A stretch of DNA of 64,000 nt from Phascolarctobacterium sp. (GCA_030523325.1 JAUNIS010000004.1:48400-112399), one strand, 5' to 3'; positions 26,893-35,987 are shown, counted from the stretch's first letter. Made by a program: numbers and translations. Notes: generated by a model not told the origin, from the sequence alone.

Positions 26893-27657
26893 TCAAAAAT
26901 TTACTTTTTGGACGGCAAAGCTTTTAGATAATACTTTTTTATTGACTTCATCAAAATCAATATAGAGAATCGCTTCATCACCTTCATAAGTAAAAAGAAC
27001 ATCGCCGACAACAACAGCGCTTTGTGCGTCCAAACAGTTCATCCCGTTATTACCGGTTTGGTTGCAAATCAGTACAGGAATATCGTAGGCTAGAGTAGAT
27101 AAACGAATCCAAGCGTGCTCTGGTGGTCCTCCACAACCACGAGGAGGCCAAGCACAGATGACAATTAACAATTCAGCACCGTTTTTTCTTTCTATAACAC
27201 CATGAATTCCATAGTAAGAATCCGCGCAAACCAATAAACCAGTATTTATTCCATCTATCAGAAATGGTTCTAAATTATCACCAGGCTCGGCCCAATTTTC
27301 GGTAATCCATTTGACGACTTTAATTTTGCCGTGACGAGCTATTATTCGTCCATTTTCATCGATTACGGTACAAGAATTTCTATCAAATCGACCATCGTTT
27401 TCAGCACAGCCAAGAAATAATTTTACGTTCAATTCTTGACACGCTTTTTGAAAAGGTAAGAATATACCATTTTCTTCACTAGCAATGGTATAAGGATTTT
27501 TAGAAATTTTCATCAAATAACCTTGCAGAGCCATTTCGGGAGTAATAATCCAGCGAGCACCAGCTTCCTTGGCCATTTTCATCCCGCAAAGAATTTTTTT
27601 CGTATTTTTTTCCTGTGGTCCCCCACAAAAATCAAAATGCAAGAGAGCTATTTTCAT
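26893..27657 (-). CDS. Nitrilase-superfamily carbon-nitrogen hydrolase
   Basis: The 254-residue hydrolase cleaves amide or nitrile C-N bonds. The catalytic triad is complete: E41 in TPEMALQGY, K111 or K113 in RHGKIKVVKW, and C144 in LLVCADSYYG. No signal peptide is present, so this copy is cytoplasmic. GAGGTG precedes the ATG at 27657. It is the first gene of a MerR-type operon with a FecB-like lipoprotein and CobN-like 2. A close relative is fused to a binding lipoprotein at 30808, so the association is repeated. Corrinoids carry several acetamide and propionamide side chains, and hydrolysis of one of them is a possible reaction. Substrate not shown by the sequence. Confidence 0.88.
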   Translation of the reverse strand: MKIALLHFDFCGGPQEKNTKKILCGMKMAKEAGARWIITPEMALQGYLMKISKNPYTIASEENGIFLPFQKACQELNVKLFLGCAENDGRFDRNSCTVIDENGRIIARHGKIKVVKWITENWAEPGDNLEPFLIDGINTGLLVCADSYYGIHGVIERKNGAELLIVICAWPPRGCGGPPEHAWIRLSTLAYDIPVLICNQTGNNGMNCLDAQSAVVVGDVLFTYEGDEAILYIDFDEVNKKVLSKSFAVQKVNF

Positions 27658-27691
27658 CTTAACACCTCAAAATAAATCACCATTTGCAACC

Positions 27692-27722
27692 ATTCTAAAC
27701 CATATAGTCGTATGATGGTCAA
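27692..27722 (-). promoter_or_regulatory. MerR-type promoter/operator 4 (nitrilase-fecB-cobN operon)
   Basis: Minus strand: TTGACC (27722-27717), 19 bp, TAGAAT (27697-27692); spacer arms ACCATCATA and CTATATGGT around CGA. Confidence 0.82.
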
Positions 27723-27760
27723 GGATATTTTGAGAATAATCCGTCACAGGCAAACAAATA

Positions 27761-27792
27761 ACGAGTTGCAACATCTAAGATGAAACAACTCG
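27761..27792. terminator. Intrinsic terminator after TonB receptor gene
   Basis: Arms ACGAGTTG and CAACTCGT; on the minus strand the stem is followed by TATTTGTTTG, on the plus strand by TTTTTC. It closes the single-gene receptor transcript. Confidence 0.75.
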
Positions 27793-27820
27793 TTTTTCGT
27801 TTTGTTAATATTGATTAGAT

Positions 27821-29731
27821 TTAGAAGGTATATTCTACACCAGCAAGGAAGTTGCGACCAGGTTGAGAGTACCAACCAGCTCCACCAGGATGACGCATAT
27901 CGTAGCAAGTATCCGTATACATTCTGTTAAAGAGATTATTAGCATTGAAGAAAATATTCATGCCCTTAACAGGTTTGTAGTTAACACCAAGATTCATAGT
28001 CCAAACAGTCTTAAAGGAATCCAGAACGTCTTTTTCATAACTCTTATTGCCAGGACGGTCAACGATACCCTTTATGGTTGCGAAGGCATTGAATTTAGTC
28101 TGTTCATAATTAATTCTAATATCGTAAGTATGTTTAGGAATATAACCATTGCGGTTTTCGTTGGACCAAGCGCTTGTAGCAGGAATATGAATGCGAGTGT
28201 AAGCCAAGGATGCACTCAATTGCTTATCAAATTGTTTGGTGATTTGCATATCCCAACCGGTAATTCTTTCTTCCCCAGCATTATAATATTTCCAGGTAGC
28301 ACTATTAAAACCAATCAAATTATCAGAATTTGTTCTAAATACGTGGCAAGAGAATGTTGTTTTATTGTCAATGCGGGTATTCATACCAACTTCGTAAGTT
28401 TCGCCTTCTTCAGGTTTTAGTTTTTCACTACCGTAGAACGGATTATATAATTCATATAAATATGGCGCACGGAAGAATTCCTTATAGGATACATATACAT
28501 TAGTTGCCTCAGAAGTTTTGTAACCGATTACAGCAGAAGCGGAAGTTTTATTGCCATATTCAGAATGCTTAGAGAAACGAATACCCGGGGTAAAAGTCAA
28601 GGGACCAAATTCCATAGTGTCCTGAATATAAAATGCTTTATTATCAACTGTCCCTGTCAGGCTAGGAGTATATTGGTCATGATATTCGTTCATAGCGTCT
28701 TTGTAGTAATCAAAGCCGCCAACAATAGTATGAGGACCATTTTTATAAGTTAATTGATCGGAAATGCCCCAAGTTTTTTCACGCATGGTCCAAGTTTTGA
28801 TCGGATTATTAGTGTTATCGTCTAAATCTGCAGTTCTAGAAAAGAAATTAAAAGTATTAGTTAATTTGTCATTGAAGTGATAAACAAAGTTTACAGCGTA
28901 TTTTTGATTATCTTTTTTACCGTTAATAGCCACGGGATCTGAACTATCTTTGTCCGGACGAATATAGTCATTTTTATATCTGCTGTAACTTACACTTACA
29001 TCAGCTTTGTCTCCAAACTTTTGACCAATTTTCGCGCCATAAGTTTTGGAGTCAATACGATTTACAACATTATTACCGTAGCCGTCTTTATAATCACGCA
29101 TATCATCTTTTTGACCGTTGATAGTCCAATAGAAACCACTCTTAGTCATACCTTGATTATAAATACTATAGGTTCTCTTATTATAACTACCAAAAACTGC
29201 AGAAACCTTTGTACTTACACCAGGAGTAGGTTTACGCGTAATAATGTTGATTACACCACCAACTGCGTCAGAACCATACAAGGTGGATGCGGAACCCTTA
29301 AGCACTTCGATACGTTCGATATTGTCCATATTAGATACTTCAGACGGTTGGAAAACGCTAGAAACAGACCCATTTGTGTTGGCACGTTGACCATCGACTA
29401 AAACGAGTACATGGCTAGTACCATTAATATACAAATAATCTGAAGAATAATTTGCACCTGTTGCAGAATAGTTTTGAATTGTAACACCGGGAACATTTCT
29501 CAAAGCTTCGGTTACAGTTTGGTAATGCTTTTCTTCGATTTCTTTTCTAGAAACAACATTTACACTCGCATTAGAATCTGCAAGAGTTTGTTCTATTCTG
29601 CCTGCAGTAACGACAATTTGATCAAGTTCAAATGTTGGTTCAACCTCTTCTGCAAGAGCGACAGAAGCTGAGAGGATACCAGTGCCAAGCAAAATTGCTG
29701 CTAACACCTTTTGACTAAGAGACTTTTTCAT
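27821..29731 (-). CDS. TonB-dependent outer-membrane receptor
   Basis: The 636-residue receptor has a signal peptide (MKKSLSQKVLAAILLGTG... ending near ALA), TonB-box-like FELDQIVVTAGRIE, plug motifs IERIEVLKGSASTLYGSDA and VGGVINIITRK, and a barrel ending in FLAGVEYTF. The ATG at 29731 with AAAGGA upstream is the real start; the frame is open to 29815, but the extra residues do not resemble a signal peptide. It is transcribed alone from the MerR-type promoter 29890-29920, divergent from the second merR gene, with the conserved receptor hairpin in its leader and a terminator after it. The plug resembles BtuB-like vitamin B12 receptors in outline (VVVTA-type box, short plug), but specificity cannot be read. 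Confidence 0.93.
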   Translation of the reverse strand: MKKSLSQKVLAAILLGTGILSASVALAEEVEPTFELDQIVVTAGRIEQTLADSNASVNVVSRKEIEEKHYQTVTEALRNVPGVTIQNYSATGANYSSDYLYINGTSHVLVLVDGQRANTNGSVSSVFQPSEVSNMDNIERIEVLKGSASTLYGSDAVGGVINIITRKPTPGVSTKVSAVFGSYNKRTYSIYNQGMTKSGFYWTINGQKDDMRDYKDGYGNNVVNRIDSKTYGAKIGQKFGDKADVSVSYSRYKNDYIRPDKDSSDPVAINGKKDNQKYAVNFVYHFNDKLTNTFNFFSRTADLDDNTNNPIKTWTMREKTWGISDQLTYKNGPHTIVGGFDYYKDAMNEYHDQYTPSLTGTVDNKAFYIQDTMEFGPLTFTPGIRFSKHSEYGNKTSASAVIGYKTSEATNVYVSYKEFFRAPYLYELYNPFYGSEKLKPEEGETYEVGMNTRIDNKTTFSCHVFRTNSDNLIGFNSATWKYYNAGEERITGWDMQITKQFDKQLSASLAYTRIHIPATSAWSNENRNGYIPKHTYDIRINYEQTKFNAFATIKGIVDRPGNKSYEKDVLDSFKTVWTMNLGVNYKPVKGMNIFFNANNLFNRMYTDTCYDMRHPGGAGWYSQPGRNFLAGVEYTF

Positions 29732-29762
29732 ATTTATCTTCCTTTCAAAACACAGTTCAAAT

Positions 29763-29796
29763 AAATATTCATCCAGCTTGCAGGTCATAAATATTT
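29763..29796 (-). promoter_or_regulatory. Conserved leader hairpin before TonB receptor gene, copy 2
   Basis: On the minus strand, AAATATTTAT, GA bulge, CC, loop TGCAAGCT, GG and ATGAATATTT form a long stem 31 nt before the start codon. Layout (stem, two-base purine bulge, CC/GG, loop with central AA) matches the copies at 2780 and 34586 although the stem sequence differs. Confidence 0.5.
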
Positions 29797-29889
29797 GCTT
29801 GAACAAAAATAACAAAACATCTACACGAAACAGTATTTATTCTTATAACAATTTGTTATATAATTAGTATATAATACTAAATTATCTAT

Positions 29890-29920
29890 ATTCTAAACTA
29901 TATACCCATTTCACTGTCAA
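29890..29920 (-). promoter_or_regulatory. MerR-type promoter/operator 5 (TonB receptor gene)
   Basis: Minus strand: TTGACA (29920-29915), 19 bp, TAGAAT (29895-29890); spacer arms ACAGTGAAA and GTATATAGT around TGG. The left arm is degenerate. It lies 20 bases before the divergent merR gene. Confidence 0.78.
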
Positions 29921-29939
29921 GCATTTTGAGGATATTATT

Positions 29940-30776
29940 ATGATAGAAAAGACTTCAACAACGCATTTTAGCGCAGGTGAATTTGCCAGATTGTTCAACG
30001 TATCTAAACAAACTTTATTTTATTATGAAAGACATGGTGTTTTAGTTCCTGAAATTAGAGAAGAAAACGGTTATAGATATTATTCTTTGTCACAATATTA
30101 TATTTTTGATATCATTATCAACTTAAGAAAACTCGGACTTCCTCTCAAAGACATTGCCTATTATGTTAAAAACAGAAATCTCGATGACTTGATGCATATT
30201 TTTAATGACAAAAAAACAGAATACGAAAAACAATTAAGTCTAATTCAAACAAATATCGAAACCATTAACACGCGAGTCGCTCGCCTACAAGCCGTCAAAG
30301 AGCTTCAGTGTGACCTGATTTTTGTTGAAAGGCAGCCCGAGGAACATCTTGCAATAACACCCTTCATACGTCAGGAAACTTTGAAGAAAAGTGTTTTACA
30401 AGTAGCTAAGCATAATTATCCTTTCATTACAGATGAAAGTTTCAAGGATAGCCTCATTGGTTACATCGTAACTAACGATAGTATAAAGAAAAAAGCTTAT
30501 AAAGATATTAAATATCTTTGCACTAAGATTTCGTCCCACGATAACAGCGAAAATGTTATAGTTAAAGAAAGTTGTACATATCTCACTATATCTGCATTAC
30601 ATTGCTTTCACACAGAATATTCAGAGCAGATTGCCAAATTAGTAGATTATGCGAAAGTAAATAATTTACAATTGACGGGTAATTTGTATATTGAACAATT
30701 AAGAAACTATTGGTCGACGAATTCTCCTAACGATTACGTAACTAAATTCAGCATAAAAATCGCAATAAAAAAATAA
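29940..30776 (+). CDS. MerR-family transcriptional regulator with BmrR/GyrI-like C-terminus, paralogue 2
   Basis: The 278-residue regulator has a MerR N-terminus (FSAGEFARLFNVSKQTLFYYER, ENGYRYYS), a coiled-coil segment of about 40 residues and a C-terminal effector domain ending in NYWSTNSPNDYVTKFSIKIAIKK, the same layout as the paralogues at 15524 and 40325. GAGG lies nine bases before the ATG. It is divergent from the TonB receptor at 27821-29731, with the MerR-type operator between them, and its own transcript ends at the bidirectional terminator 30771-30807. Its effector domain has diverged more than its DNA-binding domain, which would allow similar operators to be driven by different ligands. 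Confidence 0.9.
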   Translation: MIEKTSTTHFSAGEFARLFNVSKQTLFYYERHGVLVPEIREENGYRYYSLSQYYIFDIIINLRKLGLPLKDIAYYVKNRNLDDLMHIFNDKKTEYEKQLSLIQTNIETINTRVARLQAVKELQCDLIFVERQPEEHLAITPFIRQETLKKSVLQVAKHNYPFITDESFKDSLIGYIVTNDSIKKKAYKDIKYLCTKISSHDNSENVIVKESCTYLTISALHCFHTEYSEQIAKLVDYAKVNNLQLTGNLYIEQLRNYWSTNSPNDYVTKFSIKIAIKK

Positions 30777-30807
30777 ATGCATCTCATCCTCTGAGATGCA
30801 TTTATTT
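30771..30807. terminator. Bidirectional intrinsic terminator
   Basis: Perfect 16-bp arms AAATAAATGCATCTCA and TGAGATGCATTTATTT around TCCTC, directly after the converging stop codons of merR paralogue 2 and the FecB-nitrilase gene. Confidence 0.9.
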
Positions 30808-32574
30808 TTACATTTTCACAATTTCATATTCTTTAGAAAGAACTTGCCCATTTTCTATGTCCATTTCGAAAAGCAAAACAGCCTCGTCACCTTGGTGAGT
30901 AAGTTTGACCTCTCCGTCTTCAATAACTACGGACTGACCGACAGTCATATCCATATAAGGATTGGAGCCGGTTTGATTACATAACAGGAAAGGCATGCCG
31001 CTTTTCAGAGCATTTTCCTTCCATTTGGGCAGAGGATCACCAGTTTCTTTGGTGGGCGGCCAGGCAGCAATTACTAAGGTTAGTTGTGCACCTTTTTGCT
31101 TCATGGCCTCCATATGTTCATAAAACCATGCATCCGCACATACTAAAGCGCCCACAGTTATGTCACCGCATTTTATCGGCACCTCGTCCTTGCCAGGACT
31201 CGCCCAGGCCTCGCTGCCTATACCATGATTAAAAATCTTACGATGGTTGCCAATAATTTCCCCGCTCGGTCCAAAAACTAAGCAAGAATTAAAATTTTTC
31301 TTCTCTTTCGCGTCGAATTCACCTGCTCCAAGGAATAAATATAAATTATACTCCTTGACGAGCTTTCTAATATTTGCAAGCTTCTCGGAGGGCTGGATGT
31401 CTACACTATCTTTTTTACTCTTATCGTTACGATAAAAATAATAACCCTGGACACTTGTTTCAGGAGTAATTACCCACTTCGCTCCTCGCTCGGCAGCAAG
31501 CTTAATCGCCTGCTCAAGCTTTGTTAAATTTTTTTCTTCAGGACCCATACTGGTATTCAAATGACAAAAAGCTATTTTCATAGGTTTTACCTCGGAAAAT
31601 TTTTCTGGATAAATTGCTTTGGCTAAATCAACAACTGCGTCCGCTGTATATTGGGACAAAGACAACAACCTGGCTGCTGGAATAGTTACGATGGATTTGT
31701 TCTTGCCTGCGTTCGTTGATTTATACGATGGATTTGTGACAAGCTCCTGAGCAAGGACGTTGACATCGTGCTCACCGTCATAATTCCATTCTGCCAAAAC
31801 GAATGTATCAGGATTCAAACGTACGATTTCTTCCTGACTCAAGATGCATTGATAATCGTATTTTAGTTCCTGCACAGCGTCACGCACTCCTGCGTACTTG
31901 CAGACATTACTAAAGGACGAGTCGGGAATATACATCGTACTGTGGGTACCGCAAAGCATGACTCTGCGCTGTTTTTCGTAAGGAATAGTGCTCACCCGTT
32001 TTTTTACATAAGCAAGCTTTTTGTTCATTCCATCGATTAACCGCTGAGCATTTTCTTCTTCACCAACTAATTTGCCAAAATTTGCAATGGTTTTCTGGAT
32101 ACCTATAATATCACTCGGAGTTTTATACAAGTAAATATTTATGCCCATATCCCTAAAGTTTTGCAGCATCTCTACGGATATAAAATCAGGAGCGACAATT
32201 AAATCTGGTTTTAGTGCAAGCAAGCTCTCTAAGTTGGAGCCTTTAAACCTACCTTGTACCTGCTTCGCCTGTTCAGACACATTAGAAATCGCCGGACTAT
32301 CTACCAAGCCAGAGAGTGCGACGATACGTTTAGGATCAACCATTTCCAAAAGAATTTCATCGGTAGAAATACTCATGGAGATAATACGCTGGGGTTTTCT
32401 CTTGAAATTTAATTTTACACCCGTATCGTCAGTAATTGTATAACTGCTCTCCTTGGGTGCAGACTGTTCGTTCTTTTGAGCACAACCCAACGAGAACACA
32501 AGGCAACACAGGGATAAAAGCAGAACAATTACTTTTACAATATGAAGTTGTTGCTTAGAAAAACATTTCTTCAT
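30808..32574 (-). CDS. Fused FecB-like binding lipoprotein and nitrilase-type hydrolase
   Basis: A single 588-residue frame joins two domains. Residues 1-331 are a FecB/BtuF-like binding lipoprotein (signal peptide, lipobox ending at the cysteine in FSLGC, RIISMSISTDEILLEMV, ALKPDLIVAPDF). Residues 332-588 are a nitrilase-superfamily domain with triad E372 (TPETSVQGY), K446 (GNHRKIF) and C479 (GALVCADAW). If made as one chain, the hydrolase would lie outside the inner membrane. However, the hydrolase domain begins with its own ATG (31581) preceded by GAGGT seven bases upstream, so a separate cytoplasmic form is likely too. It follows the TonB receptor at 32662 in a MerR-type operon. The fusion supports a functional link between ligand capture and C-N hydrolysis. 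Confidence 0.88.
   Translation of the reverse strand: MKKCFSKQQLHIVKVIVLLLSLCCLVFSLGCAQKNEQSAPKESSYTITDDTGVKLNFKRKPQRIISMSISTDEILLEMVDPKRIVALSGLVDSPAISNVSEQAKQVQGRFKGSNLESLLALKPDLIVAPDFISVEMLQNFRDMGINIYLYKTPSDIIGIQKTIANFGKLVGEEENAQRLIDGMNKKLAYVKKRVSTIPYEKQRRVMLCGTHSTMYIPDSSFSNVCKYAGVRDAVQELKYDYQCILSQEEIVRLNPDTFVLAEWNYDGEHDVNVLAQELVTNPSYKSTNAGKNKSIVTIPAARLLSLSQYTADAVVDLAKAIYPEKFSEVKPMKIAFCHLNTSMGPEEKNLTKLEQAIKLAAERGAKWVITPETSVQGYYFYRNDKSKKDSVDIQPSEKLANIRKLVKEYNLYLFLGAGEFDAKEKKNFNSCLVFGPSGEIIGNHRKIFNHGIGSEAWASPGKDEVPIKCGDITVGALVCADAWFYEHMEAMKQKGAQLTLVIAAWPPTKETGDPLPKWKENALKSGMPFLLCNQTGSNPYMDMTVGQSVVIEDGEVKLTHQGDEAVLLFEMDIENGQVLSKEYEIVKM
31581..31593 (-). promoter_or_regulatory. Internal ribosome binding site and start for nitrilase domain
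   Basis: Minus-strand GAGGT (31593-31589) lies seven bases before an in-frame ATG (31581) that begins exactly where the nitrilase homology begins (MKIAFCHL, compare MKIALLHF in the stand-alone copy). This is the typical signal of a formerly separate downstream gene. Confidence 0.6.
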
Positions 32575-32661
32575 AATATATTCCTTACATGGTAGATAGA
32601 CCGAGACGAAAATGCCTCGGTCTGTTTATTATAATATGAAACTTTAAAGAATCACAACTGT

Positions 32662-34551
32662 TTAGAAAGAATATTCCATGCCAACGAGGAAGTTTCTGCC
32701 AGGCATATTATAATATCCATAATAAGGAGCTGCAGTATATTCTGAGTAGTTCTTATCCAACAGATTATTAACCTTCAAGAACACTTTAGTATTCTTAATG
32801 GGTTTATAATTCAGGCTAAGATTTACTAACCAATAATTATCATCTTCAAATTCTGCGGAGCCTGCAACACCTTTTCTGTTTAATGCTCCTCTTACATCTA
32901 AATCTGCTGCAAATTTTTCTACTGCATAACCTACACCGATATTCACAGTATGTTTAGGCAAATATCCTCTTACATTGTAGGATTTTGAACCGTTGCTTTC
33001 TTGTTCTGTTTGGGTATAGGTGTAGCCTAGCTTAAAGGTAAGGTCTTTAATGCGTTTATTGAATTGCACATCAAAGCCTTGAGCCTCTTCTTTTTCACAG
33101 TTAGTATAAGCCCATGCATTATAATCATAAGCAACAGCATCATGGGATTTACGTTTGAACAGATGGATAGCAGTTTCAGTATCTTTGTCAAACTTATGAT
33201 TCCAACCAAACTCCCAAGTATAACCTTTTTCAGGATTTAATTTGCTATATGTGTAAGGGCCAAAATATTCATAGTAACCAGGAGCGATGAAGAAACGGCT
33301 GTAAGAAACATACATACTATTGTTTTCGTCAGCTTTATAACCAAGATTGTATCTAGGTGTAGTAGAATTACCTGCTATAGAATGATCATCAAAACGAACG
33401 CCGGCGGTCAAATCCCACTTATCAGTAATTTGGAAGGTATCTTGCAAAAGCAATGCTTTGGTAATAACCTTTTTATTTAATACCGTACCGCTTGTAGAAT
33501 AATTTACTTTGTCATTATTATATTCTAAACCAGCAACAAAAGTATTTTTATCTCCTATTTTAGTTGTGAATTGATCCCTAAATGACCAACCTGTAACTTC
33601 GTTTTCGTAATCTACAGCATTGGAACCCCACATGCTTGTAGTCCAATCCTTAACACTCTTATAAGAAAAATCATATTTTGTTCTTTTAAAAGTAATATTA
33701 TTGGTGGTATTTTCATTAAACTTTTGGTTAGAACTAATTGTCCATTGTTCGCTTTTGTTTTTACCATCTACTACCCCACTGCCGTAGAAAGAGTCTCTGT
33801 ATGTAAAATCGTTAGACGATTTATCAAAAGACAAGGTTAAATCAGTGCCTTCACTAAATTCATCTCTAATTTGGAAACCATAAGTCTCGCCTCTAAGAGA
33901 TCTTTCCACCTTATTGCCATCGCCATCATCAAAGTCACCTAAATTATGTTTTTTAGCATTAACGCGATAACTGATTTTTTTATCTCTGCCTTGATGATAA
34001 ATTTTATATTCTTCTTCACCGAAGTTACCTACAGCCAAACTCAAGGTTGTACGTTTATCCTGAACCTTTTTAGTAATAATATTGATAACGCCGCCTTTAG
34101 CATCCGCACCATAAAGTGCAGAACCAGCTCCTTTCATAACCTCAATGCGCTCGATATTTTCAACAGGTATTAAGTTAGCAGCTAAAAATGCGTTAATGTT
34201 TGTAGTATTGACACGTACACCATCAACTAAAACGACGGTCTTCTCAGTGCCGTTAATTCTAATAGTATTACTGCCTTCATAACCTACACGACCATAATCG
34301 GTAATGACAACACCGGGAACTTGCCTTAAGGCATCCGTAACTTGAGTATAATGTTTATTTTCGATTTCTGTTGCAGTAACTACATTAACATTAGCATGTG
34401 CGTCAAAAACAGTAACCGGTTTAAGAGTAGAGGTTACAACAATTTGGTCCAGGTCAAAGCTAGCGACATTTTCTTCAGCCGCAAAAGCAAAAGAGCTAGC
34501 AAAAACACTGCTTGTTAAGAGAGTCAATAAAATTGCACTTTTTTTCATCAT
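32662..34551 (-). CDS. TonB-dependent outer-membrane receptor
   Basis: The 629-residue receptor has a signal peptide (MMKKSAILLTLLTSS... ending near AFA), TonB-box-like FDLDQIVVTSTLKP, plug motifs IERIEVMKGAGSALYGADA and GGVINIITKK, and a barrel ending in FLVGMEYSF. AAAGGA precedes the ATG pair at 34551/34548. It is the first gene of a MerR-type operon with the FecB-nitrilase fusion, and its leader carries the conserved receptor hairpin and the best dyad of all operators. The receptor and fusion together form a capture module. A relatively short plug and many aromatic barrel residues are compatible with a bulky planar ligand, but this is weak evidence. Confidence 0.93.
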   Translation of the reverse strand: MMKKSAILLTLLTSSVFASSFAFAAEENVASFDLDQIVVTSTLKPVTVFDAHANVNVVTATEIENKHYTQVTDALRQVPGVVITDYGRVGYEGSNTIRINGTEKTVVLVDGVRVNTTNINAFLAANLIPVENIERIEVMKGAGSALYGADAKGGVINIITKKVQDKRTTLSLAVGNFGEEEYKIYHQGRDKKISYRVNAKKHNLGDFDDGDGNKVERSLRGETYGFQIRDEFSEGTDLTLSFDKSSNDFTYRDSFYGSGVVDGKNKSEQWTISSNQKFNENTTNNITFKRTKYDFSYKSVKDWTTSMWGSNAVDYENEVTGWSFRDQFTTKIGDKNTFVAGLEYNNDKVNYSTSGTVLNKKVITKALLLQDTFQITDKWDLTAGVRFDDHSIAGNSTTPRYNLGYKADENNSMYVSYSRFFIAPGYYEYFGPYTYSKLNPEKGYTWEFGWNHKFDKDTETAIHLFKRKSHDAVAYDYNAWAYTNCEKEEAQGFDVQFNKRIKDLTFKLGYTYTQTEQESNGSKSYNVRGYLPKHTVNIGVGYAVEKFAADLDVRGALNRKGVAGSAEFEDDNYWLVNLSLNYKPIKNTKVFLKVNNLLDKNYSEYTAAPYYGYYNMPGRNFLVGMEYSF

Positions 34552-34585
34552 AAACATCCTTTCACAAAAAACTTATAAATTAATC

Positions 34586-34611
34586 CGCACCCAGTCTTTC
34601 ATGGTCGTGCA
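34586..34611 (-). promoter_or_regulatory. Conserved leader hairpin before TonB receptor gene, copy 3
   Basis: On the minus strand, TGCAC, GA bulge, CC, loop ATGAAAGACT, GG and GTGCG form a hairpin 34 nt before the start codon. The loop is nearly identical to copy 1, while the stem changes keep pairing (GCAC with GTGC here, GCAT with GTGT there). Confidence 0.55.
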
Positions 34612-34684
34612 AATTTAAAACATCTTAAGAAAAATATTTAATAATTCTTCAAGATTTAGTAGCATTAATTCTTATTTGAAAAAA

Positions 34685-34715
34685 ATTCTATACTATATAC
34701 TTCGTATATAGTCAA
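34685..34715 (-). promoter_or_regulatory. MerR-type promoter/operator 6 (TonB receptor and FecB-nitrilase operon)
   Basis: Minus strand: TTGACT (34715-34710), 19 bp, TAGAAT (34690-34685). The dyad is perfect: ACTATATAC and GTATATAGT around GAA. About 150 bases between this site and the terminator at 34869 hold nothing I can identify. Confidence 0.88.
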
Positions 34716-34868
34716 CCGAGTATTTTTAAATGAAGATATGAAATTTTAACAGTTAAACTGCTATTTCTAACCATAAAATTCTTCTTTATACGCATAATTT
34801 GCCAAAGATATTGACAAAAAAACAAATTTTTAAAGTACAACTATATACCTAAAACACTTTTCTAACTA

Positions 34869-34900
34869 AAAAGTCTCTGCCAAAAAACAGCAGAGACTTT
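34869..34900 (-). terminator. Intrinsic terminator after TIM-barrel gene
   Basis: Minus-strand arms AAAGTCTCTGC and GCAGAGACTTT followed by TTTAG. Confidence 0.85.
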
Positions 34901-34906
34901 CGATAA

Positions 34907-35863
34907 TTATTTTTCTAACAAAGCACTTTGAACCTTCAAATAACCGGCTAGTTCAACCATGGTATCATAAAAAAGTTCGTGCACTACGTACTCGGGCTCA
35001 AGACAAGCTATCAAGCGTCCAAGCCCTTCTTCTTTAAAATTTTTGTGTTGGTCGATTTGGGTAATGTGATGCATCATAAAGGCAGGAGTTTTCTCAACCT
35101 TACCGTCCCAAGATTTTGCTTTCAGGTATGCACCTGACAAGGAGCAGCTTAAATGCATACCCTTAATATAATTTTTGTACATACCGAGCTGCTTGGCAAC
35201 ACTACAAATATAATCTACACCTTCAGCTTCATTCGTAAGATTTATATTTGTATTCATTAAATGCCCTGTGTCAAGCATAATCCCAACATTATTTTTCTTA
35301 ATGCCAGAGAACAATCTATCGACCATGCTCGGGTCAGTAAGCTTAAGGCCGGGCCACCAAAGATTTTCAAAGAGCACGGTCACGTCATCAGGAATGGAAT
35401 CAGCAATGGCATTCACGATTTCGATGGTGGCGTCGATAACCTCTGCGTCCGTATATTTAAAGTTCCAAGTAAAAATTTCGTCGAAATCACAATGTGCGAC
35501 ATGCCAAACGAAATATTTAGGCTTAACGAGTAGCGAGGCTTCAACATTTTTACGCATGACAGCGAGCCATTCTCCGTTATCTCTTGCACCGTAGTAATAA
35601 TCTAAAACATCTTGCTCACTGCCAAAATTATGCAAAAGCGCAGCCTTGTCCCCACGCCAAAAGTCTAACCAATAGGGCCAAAACTTGAGGTGAGTGCCTA
35701 CAGCTTGTTTGCTGTAATCCGTAGGATAGCCTTCAGTTCCGTACACATATAATTCTAATCCGTCCATTTTATTAGCCTGCAGGTAGCCATCGACTCCCCC
35801 GGGATACGACTGCATTTCTTTTTCGTACCAATGAACAGGACAATAATTAAAAAGCTGTTTCAT
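34907..35863 (-). CDS. Xylose isomerase-like TIM-barrel protein, possible CbiR-type cobamide phosphodiesterase
   Basis: The 318-residue protein belongs to the AP endonuclease 2/sugar phosphate isomerase TIM-barrel superfamily. Metal-binding signatures are visible: HVAHCDFDE near residue 120, LFENLWWPG near 165, MLDTGHLMN near 197 and GMHLS near 235. Members isomerise sugars or cleave DNA, and CbiR of Akkermansia, a cobamide-remodelling enzyme that removes the lower-ligand nucleotide, comes from this superfamily. The gene has its own MerR-type promoter (35890-35920) and terminator, so it belongs to the regulon; with cbiZ nearby, a CbiR-like role is attractive. By sequence alone a sugar isomerase cannot be excluded. 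The start at 35863 is supported by GGGAGAG. Confidence 0.8.
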   Translation of the reverse strand: MKQLFNYCPVHWYEKEMQSYPGGVDGYLQANKMDGLELYVYGTEGYPTDYSKQAVGTHLKFWPYWLDFWRGDKAALLHNFGSEQDVLDYYYGARDNGEWLAVMRKNVEASLLVKPKYFVWHVAHCDFDEIFTWNFKYTDAEVIDATIEIVNAIADSIPDDVTVLFENLWWPGLKLTDPSMVDRLFSGIKKNNVGIMLDTGHLMNTNINLTNEAEGVDYICSVAKQLGMYKNYIKGMHLSCSLSGAYLKAKSWDGKVEKTPAFMMHHITQIDQHKNFKEEGLGRLIACLEPEYVVHELFYDTMVELAGYLKVQSALLEK

Positions 35864-35889
35864 AATACTTCTCTCCCATGTATATTTTC

Positions 35890-35920
35890 ATAGTAAACTA
35901 TATTGCACAAATACAGTCAA
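35890..35920 (-). promoter_or_regulatory. MerR-type promoter/operator 7 (TIM-barrel gene)
   Basis: Minus strand: TTGACT (35920-35915), 19 bp, TACTAT (35895-35890); spacer arms ACTGTATTT and CAATATAGT around GTG. Confidence 0.8.
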
Positions 35921-35953
35921 TACGGAAAAAGAAAATTTTCAAAAAAATAAAAA

Positions 35954-35968
35954 CCCTCTCAGTAAGAG
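35954..35968 (-). terminator. Weak intrinsic terminator after FecB-like gene
   Basis: A short stem CTCT/AGAG is followed on the minus strand by GGGTTTTTATTTTTTT. The stem is short, but the T tract is strong and it ends the receptor-lipoprotein operon. Confidence 0.45.
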
Positions 35969-35987
35969 CTATCAAATATACACTTTA

